A DNA stretch of 64,000 nt from Planctomycetota bacterium (GTDB taxonomy: Bacteria; Planctomycetota; Planctomycetia; Gemmatales; Gemmataceae): positions 1-64,000 of the forward strand of contig RFZJ01000003.1 in NCBI GenBank assembly GCA_009920765.1, written 5' to 3'. A program made the position numbers and the translations under genes. This document shows positions 53,494-61,862 of this stretch, piece by piece; within the stretch, counting starts at the first letter, position 1; every line of letters begins with the position of its first letter. The notes beneath the pieces were generated by a model. That model searched no databases. It saw only the letters and a program-made list of their open reading frames with translations, and was not told the origin of the DNA.

Positions 53494-55845
53494 TTATTTT
53501 TTTTCGGCTTGTTTTAGAATATCATTGAACCAATCCCGCCACCGATCGAGAGTAGTTTTTTCAGAATTACTTTTATCCAGTGACTTACCAGCAAGTTCCT
53601 TCCTCATACTTTTAGGAGATTTCCCACTAGCATTGGAATCAAACTTAGAAATATTACCCCCAGTAGCAGAAGCTAAAACAGGCAGTTGTCCAGTTTTGGT
53701 TTTAGGGAGCAATTTTCTTTCAGCAAGGCCCCACAAACTACTGGCAACAAAATAAATGCAAAGCCCCGCAGCAACTTTATAAAACATGAATCCCATAAAG
53801 ACCATCATGTAGGTCATCATTTTTTGCTGCGCTTCCTGTTGTTCATCCGTTGGAGGCGGAGTAAACATTTTCTGCTGAAAAACCATCAAAACAATTGCAA
53901 AAATAGGTAGCAAATTAAAATAGGGCCCAAGATAAAAAAAGCCTCCGTAATCCTCAGGATTACTTATCAATGGAATCGAGGTACCCCAATTAATTAGCAT
54001 ATCAGGCGCGGCAAGATTGATAATCCAGGTAGGCCAGAATGTGGCAAGTCTAAAATGGATGCTTTCCTGTAAAGCAAAATAAAGCCCCATAAAAACAGGC
54101 ATTTGTATCAGAACTACCCAACAAGTACCAAAAGGATTAACATTATATTTACGATATAATTCCATTTGAGCCAAACCAATAGCTTGTTTATCACCTTTAA
54201 ACTTTTCCTGAATTTTTTTTAATTCAGGCGCAAGTTCTTGCATCTTAATACTCATGATCGCCTGCTTGCGGCTCAATGGAAACATCAACCCGCGAATAAG
54301 TATGGTGAGAAAAATAATACAAAGACCAAAATTAGGTATCAGAAGATAAACCTTCCATAAAATCCAATGCATCATGTTGGTGCACTTAATAACAATATCC
54401 GTCCAAAAAATAGAAGCGCAAAAAGAACCAATCCATCCAGGAGATTGATAATCAGTCATAGTGTTCAAACCAAGTTTATTCGTGTATCGCGAAACCTGAT
54501 CAGAATTGACCATTGCATTTTTACTAAAGTCACCAAGTAAACTGGTTTTTACAGGTCCATTATAAAGCAGATATTTATGGGTTACAGGTTTTCCGGCAAC
54601 AAGATTAAACTGCTTCGAGGTAAGCCTTACTGTAATATCATTATCGAAAAGAGGTTGCGCTTGAGTCTCTTTTCGAACATCGATAACAGCATACATTGGC
54701 TTCTTATCAGTTGTGGCTATATGCCGATAATAAATGGCGATTTGCCTGCCTAGGCCAATCTGAGTTTCCGTCTTATCAAAGGATTCTTTACCATCGAACC
54801 AAAATGTTTCATCTTTACCATCAATTCGAAGATTCAAACTACGATTTACAGGATCAATTTTAGAAATTACCCCCTTCGCAAATGTTGCTTCGAGTGTGGG
54901 ACGAACTTTTTCGATAATTTTTTGGTCAGACTGGTCATCATCAACAACAACCATGGAAGAAAAATACTGTATGGCAACACCAGCATAGCGAAACCAATGA
55001 TTTAATTGAGTATTGGCAAGAACTTCGCTGCCGCCCAACCAACTAGCAATCTGCCTGCCATCCTGAAGGTCTCGATATACATTGTTGCGGTCATCAACTT
55101 GAGCAATCAGTGCGTTTCTAAAAATATTCGTATACCAGTCACCTTCAACTGGAAGCTTTCGAGGTCCGGTAACCTGATACCTAAAAGGAATTACAGAAGG
55201 TTCATCTGTGGCAAAAACCAACTCCATGCCAACATGATAATCATTTTTAGAAAGCGTAAAAATTTTAGAAATAACAATGTTTTGTAATTTTGTTTCAAAA
55301 ACAACTTTCTGGCAGACAATTCCCCTTACATCAACTTCTTCAGTAGGGCCTGAAACAATTTTCCATTCAGTTTTTCCTAATAGGTCCAAAGGTTGATCAC
55401 CAAATTGATCTTTAAAGTCGAAGTGAAAAAGATAATTGGCACCTGCGTGCCATCGGGACTCAAATGGTATCAAATCCAAATTTTTAGCTTTTTTCTCGGC
55501 TTGATTTTCCCAAACTGGACGGCCTAGATTATCAGCTTGCTGAAATTTGTTAAGAACCACTTTGCGGACACAAGCACCAAATGAATCAAAAGTAACACCC
55601 AGATGAAAACCTGACGAAGAGTCTTCACTACCAATAGTTACAAGCTTTCCTTGTTCTTTGAATGGAGCAAGTGCAAAAGTACTTTCATTTTCATTAATTT
55701 TAACTGGGGGTTTTTCCGCAATAACATCCTTAACTTCCGGCATTTTTTTAGGTGCCGGCCAGAGGGATTCACGGATCTGGATCCACGCTGCAAAAAGCAG
55801 GAAAGATGCCGTAAAAAACAAAAGGAAATTCTTGTTATTCTTCAT
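53494..55845 (-). CDS. yidC: Membrane protein insertase YidC
   Basis: Insertase of 783 aa, long for the family (E. coli 548). An N-terminal membrane anchor is followed by an extended periplasmic beta-domain of about 430 residues, then the conserved core of five membrane spans (WKVYLLIPNFGLCIIFLTIL, RGLMFPLSRKQAIMSIKMQ, FGTCWVVLIQMPVFMGLYFA) with the hydrophilic-groove Arg in the first core helix. The C-terminal tail is basic, as expected for ribosome contact. It inserts Sec-dependent and -independent inner membrane proteins. mnmE follows at 22 bp. Confidence 0.95.
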   Translation of the reverse strand: MKNNKNFLLFFTASFLLFAAWIQIRESLWPAPKKMPEVKDVIAEKPPVKINENESTFALAPFKEQGKLVTIGSEDSSSGFHLGVTFDSFGACVRKVVLNKFQQADNLGRPVWENQAEKKAKNLDLIPFESRWHAGANYLFHFDFKDQFGDQPLDLLGKTEWKIVSGPTEEVDVRGIVCQKVVFETKLQNIVISKIFTLSKNDYHVGMELVFATDEPSVIPFRYQVTGPRKLPVEGDWYTNIFRNALIAQVDDRNNVYRDLQDGRQIASWLGGSEVLANTQLNHWFRYAGVAIQYFSSMVVVDDDQSDQKIIEKVRPTLEATFAKGVISKIDPVNRSLNLRIDGKDETFWFDGKESFDKTETQIGLGRQIAIYYRHIATTDKKPMYAVIDVRKETQAQPLFDNDITVRLTSKQFNLVAGKPVTHKYLLYNGPVKTSLLGDFSKNAMVNSDQVSRYTNKLGLNTMTDYQSPGWIGSFCASIFWTDIVIKCTNMMHWILWKVYLLIPNFGLCIIFLTILIRGLMFPLSRKQAIMSIKMQELAPELKKIQEKFKGDKQAIGLAQMELYRKYNVNPFGTCWVVLIQMPVFMGLYFALQESIHFRLATFWPTWIINLAAPDMLINWGTSIPLISNPEDYGGFFYLGPYFNLLPIFAIVLMVFQQKMFTPPPTDEQQEAQQKMMTYMMVFMGFMFYKVAAGLCIYFVASSLWGLAERKLLPKTKTGQLPVLASATGGNISKFDSNASGKSPKSMRKELAGKSLDKSNSEKTTLDRWRDWFNDILKQAEKK

Positions 55846-55901
55846 ATTTATATTGAATGGATTTAGAAAAAAAAAAGTATATGAATTCGCCTATGCTTTT
55901 A

Positions 55902-56663
55902 TTAGCGGCCTTCTTTGAGGCGATCCCCCAGAAAATTTTCCAACTCGGGAATCGCATATATCTTTTTAGCAGTAATGTCAAAATCATAAGACACCCTGCG
56001 ATAGCTAATCCGATTATTTTCAAGAATAACGTAACAAGATTTTGGATTGCTATCACGAGGCTGGCCAACTGACCCTACATTACAGAGGGTTTTACGATTA
56101 TCCAGCAAATAAGAAAAATCAAATTCTTCCGGACTTTGAAATTGATAAAGATCGGTACCTTCTTGCTGAACAAAAATCCCTGGCACATGGGTATGACCTT
56201 GGAAACAATATTTCCCAACAAGGGAGAAAATTCTTTCCATTTTCCTGTTGTTATAAATATCTTCCGGAAAAACATACTCATTCAAAGGATTACGGGCTGA
56301 ACCATGAACAAAAAGAAGTTCGTCCTCACGATGTAATCGAGGGCGAGCAGAAAGAAAATCTAAACGTTTAGCCCGCTCGTCAGGAGAACCACCAGTTTCC
56401 AATTGTTTTCTTGTCCAAAATATAGCCCTCTCAGCAGAGGGGTTGAACCCATCTGGGTCAAATAATGCGCCTTGATCATGGTTCCCTAAAAGAACCACCT
56501 TGAAATCCATGACCAAATCAACACATTCACAAGGGTTAGGGCCGTATCCCACAACATCACCCAAGCAATAAATCTCATCAACACCTTGAGATTCGATGTC
56601 TTTAAGAACATTTTGAAATGCTTCAATATTTCCATGAATATCGCTGATGATCGCTTTTTTCAC
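55902..56663 (-). CDS. Cytosolic calcineurin-like metallophosphoesterase
   Basis: Soluble phosphoesterase of about 253 aa. Metal sites: [47 protein letters not shown] and [10 protein letters not shown]. The block order matches the Metallophos_2/ApaH-related group annotated as diadenosine tetraphosphatase-like or YfcE-like. The start is uncertain: GTG 56663 places the first strand at the N-terminus, while TTG 56720 adds 19 unconserved residues. Substrate unknown. It stands between yidC and a large exported protein without close coupling. Confidence 0.85.
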   Translation of the reverse strand: MKKAIISDIHGNIEAFQNVLKDIESQGVDEIYCLGDVVGYGPNPCECVDLVMDFKVVLLGNHDQGALFDPDGFNPSAERAIFWTRKQLETGGSPDERAKRLDFLSARPRLHREDELLFVHGSARNPLNEYVFPEDIYNNRKMERIFSLVGKYCFQGHTHVPGIFVQQEGTDLYQFQSPEEFDFSYLLDNRKTLCNVGSVGQPRDSNPKSCYVILENNRISYRRVSYDFDITAKKIYAIPELENFLGDRLKEGR

Positions 56664-56796
56664 ATTTTCACCAACCAAATTAGAAACAAGTGCGGTTCCT
56701 ATGATGTTATTTGTGTACAAATATTTATCTTAGATGATTTATAGTGTTCTGCCATCGTTTTAAACACAATAAGTCCATACTCATCTATAAGTTATA

Positions 56797-59022
56797 TTAA
56801 TTCCCAATTTTTATTCTGGTTCCTTGCTCAAAAGATTCGATGATAATTTCTGGAAAAACCTCGGTTACCTTGTGGGAATCTAATTGACTTAAGTCTCTTC
56901 TGCTGGGCACTTTACCTTCAATCGCAAGTGCGTAATTCCCTTCAATCGGACAATCTATTTCAACTAGATGCTCAAATACCGCAAAGTTCTTACTTCGAAA
57001 AAGACAAAAAGGATCACTTCCTGTTTCTTTAACAACTGAAAAATGATCCGAAAGATTGCGCCTAGGCAATGGTTTCTCGTTTAAAAGAAAAAGTACATTA
57101 AGTTTAGCCTTTGCTTTAGGGGCGGTTTCACCTTCTACCATAGTGGTAGACCACTCAACTCCTTCCCGCCAACGAACTCGGACTCTGATCTTTTTCCCTT
57201 GTGGAATTTTATCAAATACTTTCCCATCTTTTTCAAATTGAAATACAAGTCTTTCGTCACGCCATCTATCATTTGATTTGCTATTTTGGAATTCCATCAT
57301 TCCATTGAAATTGGAATCAGAAAAGGGCCCAACCCAAGAAGACCGCTCGAATAAGGCGTCAGGCATAAGCCAAGCAGCATTTTTAAATTTCGAGTCATTT
57401 GAAAATAAGGAAAGGGCCACATTTTGATATGAAGGAAGTTGGGACGAAACATTTTCCAAAACAACAAACAATTTATGGGATTTAAACTCCATTAATTGTT
57501 CACGGAGTTTCAATATACGATTGATTTTTTCATGGAGGTCTCGGTTATCCTTGTCCCATTTAGCCTTGCTTTCCTTATAAGCTTCCCTTCGTTTAACAAT
57601 ATCAGGTTCTTCACCAAATTGATCAATTAAAAAAGCTCTTTCTGATTGAAGATATTGATTATCGCCTTGTAGCAATCGTTTTACAACATCGGTTTCAGAA
57701 TAACGAGCCAACAACGCGTATGATGCTTTTAAATCCCGGTTGGCAAACCCTGCAACCTCATCTAACATAGTCGGCACAGCAGGATCAATTCTTACAAGCA
57801 CGATTTTTGCACCAGGATATACTTTAGCAATTTCAAGAGCTTTTTTTGTATGAAAGCCAATATCTTCTGAATTTTTGAGATAAGGCATTTCTTCCATACC
57901 AAAATCTCTCGTACGGGTAAGATCAACTAATTCTGCGTGTGTTTGAATTTCACCAAAGGCTTTTTCCCAGCCTAAAAACTCTGTTCCAACAATTGCAATT
58001 GATGCAGGGGCGCCAACGCCTCGCAAATTACGTGCAGGTTGGGATGCCCCCTCATTAGAAAATATATTCAACAGATTATTCTGCTTGATGGAGTAATGAG
58101 TTTTTATTTGTGTTTCAGCAGTTGTGACAAACATTACCGATGGCAAAGATGCAAGGTTTTTGATGGACGCCGGGGTTGCAAGAATTTCAAATAAGGCACC
58201 ATTAGCACCCTCGACAACTGCATCATTCAAATTTGAGAATAGTTCATTAATTTCATTTTGGCCCGGAGGTTGATGATTTAAAACCAACAACCATTTCTCG
58301 AGTTTCTGGTCAGGGTTTTCTAGTTTTTTTCTAGCGGCAGGACTCATTTTTCGCAACGAGATTTCTTTTATATCCTCCAGAACTCTTGGCTTAACCAATG
58401 GCCAATCGGAATGCACTTTAACCACTCTGGGAAAAGCAAAAGGGGTGACAGAAACACCTGCTGTTTTAAGAGCTTCTGGAAATATTTTAGTGTCAATAAT
58501 TGGCAATGTTTTTCCAGCTAAATTTCCAGTAATTCGTGTGAACAAATCGGAGTTGTAGGAAACTGCGTCAATAAAACCAACTTTAAATAAAATGTTTTTG
58601 ACATCCTGCCAAAACTCAATTTGCTTCCTCGCTTGCATATATTGGGGAAACTCAATTTCAATTCGAACTGGATCTTCGGTTTTATACGGATCTTCAACCC
58701 CAATCGGCCAACTTGTTACAGAATAAATCCACCTTGGATTAATACATTTATTTTCCATGCCTGATGGTACGGTTCCATCAATTGAACCAATGGTCTCGTC
58801 CTGTAATTTTTCAAATAAATTTTCATCAGTCGAGGTAAACCCTGTTGTTTTGAGGAATTTAAGTAACGCGTCGATTTGCCTTAATCGTTCAACACCATAA
58901 ACCTGAATTCTAAATTTAACCCTGACGTTTACTTTATCTGCAGGAACAAGGGCATCTTGCCCCATCAAGGAAATCGGTAAAACAAGTAGAATCAGAAGAA
59001 AGCTTATAAATTTCTTATTCAT
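56797..59022 (-). CDS. Large exported protein, possible degenerate subtilase-like
   Basis: Protein of 741 aa with a signal peptide (FISFLLILLVLPISLMGQ). I do not recognise a named family. The middle part (about 320-430) shows the sequence order of an S8 subtilase core with the catalytic residues replaced: ASIAIVGTEFLGWEKAF where the Asp strand should be, GFHTKKALEIAKVYPGAKIVLVRI where the His helix should be. A coiled region and a beta-rich part containing SWVGPFSDSNFNGMMEF follow. ATG 59022 has GAGAAG upstream. It may be a secreted scaffold or inhibitor-type pseudoprotease. Confidence in the gene is high, in the idea low. Confidence 0.75.
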   Translation of the reverse strand: MNKKFISFLLILLVLPISLMGQDALVPADKVNVRVKFRIQVYGVERLRQIDALLKFLKTTGFTSTDENLFEKLQDETIGSIDGTVPSGMENKCINPRWIYSVTSWPIGVEDPYKTEDPVRIEIEFPQYMQARKQIEFWQDVKNILFKVGFIDAVSYNSDLFTRITGNLAGKTLPIIDTKIFPEALKTAGVSVTPFAFPRVVKVHSDWPLVKPRVLEDIKEISLRKMSPAARKKLENPDQKLEKWLLVLNHQPPGQNEINELFSNLNDAVVEGANGALFEILATPASIKNLASLPSVMFVTTAETQIKTHYSIKQNNLLNIFSNEGASQPARNLRGVGAPASIAIVGTEFLGWEKAFGEIQTHAELVDLTRTRDFGMEEMPYLKNSEDIGFHTKKALEIAKVYPGAKIVLVRIDPAVPTMLDEVAGFANRDLKASYALLARYSETDVVKRLLQGDNQYLQSERAFLIDQFGEEPDIVKRREAYKESKAKWDKDNRDLHEKINRILKLREQLMEFKSHKLFVVLENVSSQLPSYQNVALSLFSNDSKFKNAAWLMPDALFERSSWVGPFSDSNFNGMMEFQNSKSNDRWRDERLVFQFEKDGKVFDKIPQGKKIRVRVRWREGVEWSTTMVEGETAPKAKAKLNVLFLLNEKPLPRRNLSDHFSVVKETGSDPFCLFRSKNFAVFEHLVEIDCPIEGNYALAIEGKVPSRRDLSQLDSHKVTEVFPEIIIESFEQGTRIKIGN

Positions 59023-59139
59023 CTTAACTTCTCGTAAACAGTACATAATAATCCAATCTATTATGACATGTGATTTTAAGGTAGGACTGCCTTAATTCTG
59101 GTAATCGACAAGTAATATAATGCTCGGAAAGGAAATACC

Positions 59140-59934
59140 ATGAAATTCGGTCTGGGACAAAAAGTTATCATCACCGGTGCTTCTACAGGAATTGGGAAGG
59201 CAATTGCTAAAGAATTAGCTAAAGCTGGAGCCCAAGTGGGACTTTTAGCAAGAAGAAAAGAGCTTCTTTTAGAACTTGTAAACGATGTACAAACTCTTGG
59301 TGGCAAAGCTTTTTACAAAACTGCAGATATATCCAACCGACAAGAAACCTTGCTTGGGATTTCCGAATTAATCAACTGCATGAATGGCGTTGACATTCTT
59401 ATTGCCAATGCCGGAGTTGGAGCACCAACAACGATCCAACCTTTTAATGTGGAAACTCAAGAAAAAATTATCAAGGTAAATTTATTAGGAGTTATTTATT
59501 GCATTGAAGCTGTTTTACAAACCATGCTAGATTCAGGAAAAGGACAAATAGTTGCTATATCAAGCTTAGCAGGGTTTAAAGGACTTCCGGGAGAGTCAGG
59601 ATATACCGCATCAAAGGCAGGTTTAAATACATTCATGGAAGGAATGCGGATCCAACTTCGTCCTAAAAACATTTTTGTAAGTACTATTTGCCCAGGGTTT
59701 ATCAAAACTCCCATGACCGAAGTGAATGACGAAAAAGACATGCCTTGGCTAATGGAAGCAGAAACAGCGGCAAAAATCATAATCAAAGCCATTCAACGAA
59801 AAACAAAAGTTCTTCGATTTCCATGGCAAACTTCATTGCTTATGAGAATCACGGGATTGTTACCAGACTGGATTATCGAGCGAGTAATGAAAAAGTACAA
59901 CGATAATCCCCCGATGCCCAAGAATCCTCTTTAA
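59140..59934 (+). CDS. Short-chain dehydrogenase/reductase
   Basis: Classical SDR of 264 aa. The NADP-type glycine motif GASTGIGKAIA, NAG in IANAGVGA, catalytic Ser in AISSLAGFKG and YTASKAG (YxxxK) are all in place. The AGAQVGLLARRK segment with Arg after the second strand favours NADP. The C-terminal extension with PWQTSLLMRITGLLPDWI may touch the membrane, as in the DltE/YqjQ-like group. GGAAAGGAAAT precedes the ATG. It is convergent with the dipeptidase gene, 10 bp apart. Substrate unknown. Confidence 0.9.
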   Translation: MKFGLGQKVIITGASTGIGKAIAKELAKAGAQVGLLARRKELLLELVNDVQTLGGKAFYKTADISNRQETLLGISELINCMNGVDILIANAGVGAPTTIQPFNVETQEKIIKVNLLGVIYCIEAVLQTMLDSGKGQIVAISSLAGFKGLPGESGYTASKAGLNTFMEGMRIQLRPKNIFVSTICPGFIKTPMTEVNDEKDMPWLMEAETAAKIIIKAIQRKTKVLRFPWQTSLLMRITGLLPDWIIERVMKKYNDNPPMPKNPL

Positions 59935-59944
59935 ATTCTAACAA

Positions 59945-61351
59945 TTATTTAACAGACCGCGATGCGATTTCAGCAAACAAGTGAGCCATCGATTTAATGA
60001 GCTTGATCCAGTCCCCTTCGTGCAAACTTTCATTAGGAGCATGAGCGTTACTATCTGGGTCTTCAATACCAAGCAATAGGGCAGGGGCACCGTCCAACAA
60101 TTCAACCAAAGGCCGTACAAATCCAATTGTTCCGCCACACCCAATTCCCACAGGTTTAGCTTTAAAGCCTTTTTCAAGTGCAGCAATTGCGGCTTCAAAA
60201 GCCGGACCCTTAGGATCTGTCATCCACCAATCAACAGAACTCCCATGAACTGTAACCTTAATTTCCACACCCCAAGGGGCATCGGCAGCAAGAGTTTTGC
60301 GCAACAATTCTTCCACCTGTTTTGGATCTTGATCTGGAACAATTCTACAACTTACAAGCGCGGAAGCAGTAGGAAGAACTTGATTAGATGCACCTTTAAT
60401 ATTGCTTGCTTCAATTGCAATAACTGTAACTGCAGGGTGGCGCCATGTCTGTTCATATATGCTTTTCCCTTTTTGCAGGGCAAACTTAACATGATCCGGA
60501 ACACCCAAGGACTTCCTTAATCCATCAGCATCTACAGGCAATGATTCAATAGTTTTTCTTTCCGTATCAGTCAGAGGTTTCACAGAATCATAAAAACCTG
60601 GAACAGGAATAGGACCATTTTCCCAGCATAATCTAGATAAAACTTTGGAAAGTGCTAGTGCAGAATCAGCAAAAGCCCCGCCAGCCATACCTGAATGAAC
60701 TGGGATCATTGCGCTTTTTACTTCTACAAACAAAGTAACAATACCACGAAGTGAATAAGTGATTGAAGGCAAACCAACCCGGATATTTTCAGTATCACAA
60801 ACAACGATAATATCAGCCTGGATACGGCTACGATTTTCGCTAAAGAATTTGACAAGGTTTTTAGAACCAACTTCCTCTTCCCCCTCAACAAGCATTTTAA
60901 CATTCACAGGAAGTTTACCAGCAGTTTTAAGCCAAGAAGCAATAGCTGCAAGTTGAGCAACAGAAGCGCCCTTATCATCGGCAGATCCCCTGCCAAATAG
61001 CCGGCCTTCTCTTGACGTTAATTCCCAAGGTGGGCTAAGCCAAAGATGTTCATAATTAATTGGCTGGACATCATGATGGGAGTAAAGAAACAAAGTCGGC
61101 GCATTTGGTGCGCCCAACCACTCTCCGTAAGCAAAAGGGTTGGAATCGCCAGTCCGTAAAATTTCAACATTATTAAGGCCTGCTTTTTTCATTTGCAAAC
61201 AAACAGCTTCAGCAGAATGTTCAATTTCTTTTTGATGCTCACCATCAGTACTAATACTCTGGATCCTAACCAAATCCCTTAGATCAGAAACAAGGTTGTC
61301 GTGATTATCATCGACCCATGCTTCAGCATTTTTCAAATCGGTTTCAAACAT
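59945..61351 (-). CDS. M20 family dipeptidase
   Basis: Zinc peptidase of 468 aa, the usual length of M20 dipeptidases such as PepV and carnosinase-like enzymes. Metal-binding sites: LYSHHDVQP, GRGSADDKGASVA (bridging Asp), VEGEEEVGSKNL (general base Glu plus ligand Glu), CDTEN, and SNAHAPNESL with the last His. The lid domain lies between about 190 and 350. It hydrolyses dipeptides or N-acyl amino acids in the cytoplasm. No signal peptide. Followed by a DgkA-like gene upstream at 15 bp on the same strand. Confidence 0.92.
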   Translation of the reverse strand: MFETDLKNAEAWVDDNHDNLVSDLRDLVRIQSISTDGEHQKEIEHSAEAVCLQMKKAGLNNVEILRTGDSNPFAYGEWLGAPNAPTLFLYSHHDVQPINYEHLWLSPPWELTSREGRLFGRGSADDKGASVAQLAAIASWLKTAGKLPVNVKMLVEGEEEVGSKNLVKFFSENRSRIQADIIVVCDTENIRVGLPSITYSLRGIVTLFVEVKSAMIPVHSGMAGGAFADSALALSKVLSRLCWENGPIPVPGFYDSVKPLTDTERKTIESLPVDADGLRKSLGVPDHVKFALQKGKSIYEQTWRHPAVTVIAIEASNIKGASNQVLPTASALVSCRIVPDQDPKQVEELLRKTLAADAPWGVEIKVTVHGSSVDWWMTDPKGPAFEAAIAALEKGFKAKPVGIGCGGTIGFVRPLVELLDGAPALLLGIEDPDSNAHAPNESLHEGDWIKLIKSMAHLFAEIASRSVK

Positions 61352-61366
61352 GTTAAATTCCTATAA

Positions 61367-61732
61367 TTAAAAGCCAAGCATTGCAATAATCTTCGGTACA
61401 AAAACCATACAACCAATGGCAGATGCAAAAACGCTAGCAACCAAAACAGCTCCTGCAGCAATATCTAAAACCTCAAAACGGCTACTCCGGACATCTTCAG
61501 GCAAAATCGCATAAAGCATCTCGATTGAACTATTTAAAAGTTCTACCACCAGCACAAAGCCAATGCAACCTATCAGCAAAGACCACTCAACCAAATCACA
61601 TCTTAAAACAACAGCAAAAGCCACGACCATTGATGCGAAAAAGAAATGAACAAAAAAACTGGAATGGCCTCGCATGCCGAGTTTCATACCTTTGAAAGCA
61701 CAATGAAATTTATCTTTCCAAGGCCGCTTCAT
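61367..61732 (-). CDS. dgkA: Diacylglycerol kinase/undecaprenol kinase family protein
   Basis: Small membrane kinase of about 121 aa with three spans. The hallmark ELLNSSIEMLYAIL (catalytic and metal Glu in ExxNTxxE-like form) is clear, preceded by KGMKLGMRGHSSFFVHFFFAS. It phosphorylates diacylglycerol or undecaprenol; soil and Gram-positive members prefer undecaprenol. The start is uncertain: ATG 61732 gives a typical length, while a longer frame to TTG 61807 would add 25 residues. It lies 15 bp before the dipeptidase gene and after an LptD-like gene, suggesting an envelope lipid role. Confidence 0.85.
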   Translation of the reverse strand: MKRPWKDKFHCAFKGMKLGMRGHSSFFVHFFFASMVVAFAVVLRCDLVEWSLLIGCIGFVLVVELLNSSIEMLYAILPEDVRSSRFEVLDIAAGAVLVASVFASAIGCMVFVPKIIAMLGF

Positions 61733-61862
61733 TTTTTTTCGTTCATCAGCATCCACAAGAAAAAATGCCCCTAAAGTTTTGGATGGAAATGCATTTCCCA
61801 CAAACAAACCTAGTGCTTAAGAAATAGTAGCAGATGGATCATAAAAAAGAAATGACTGCAAT

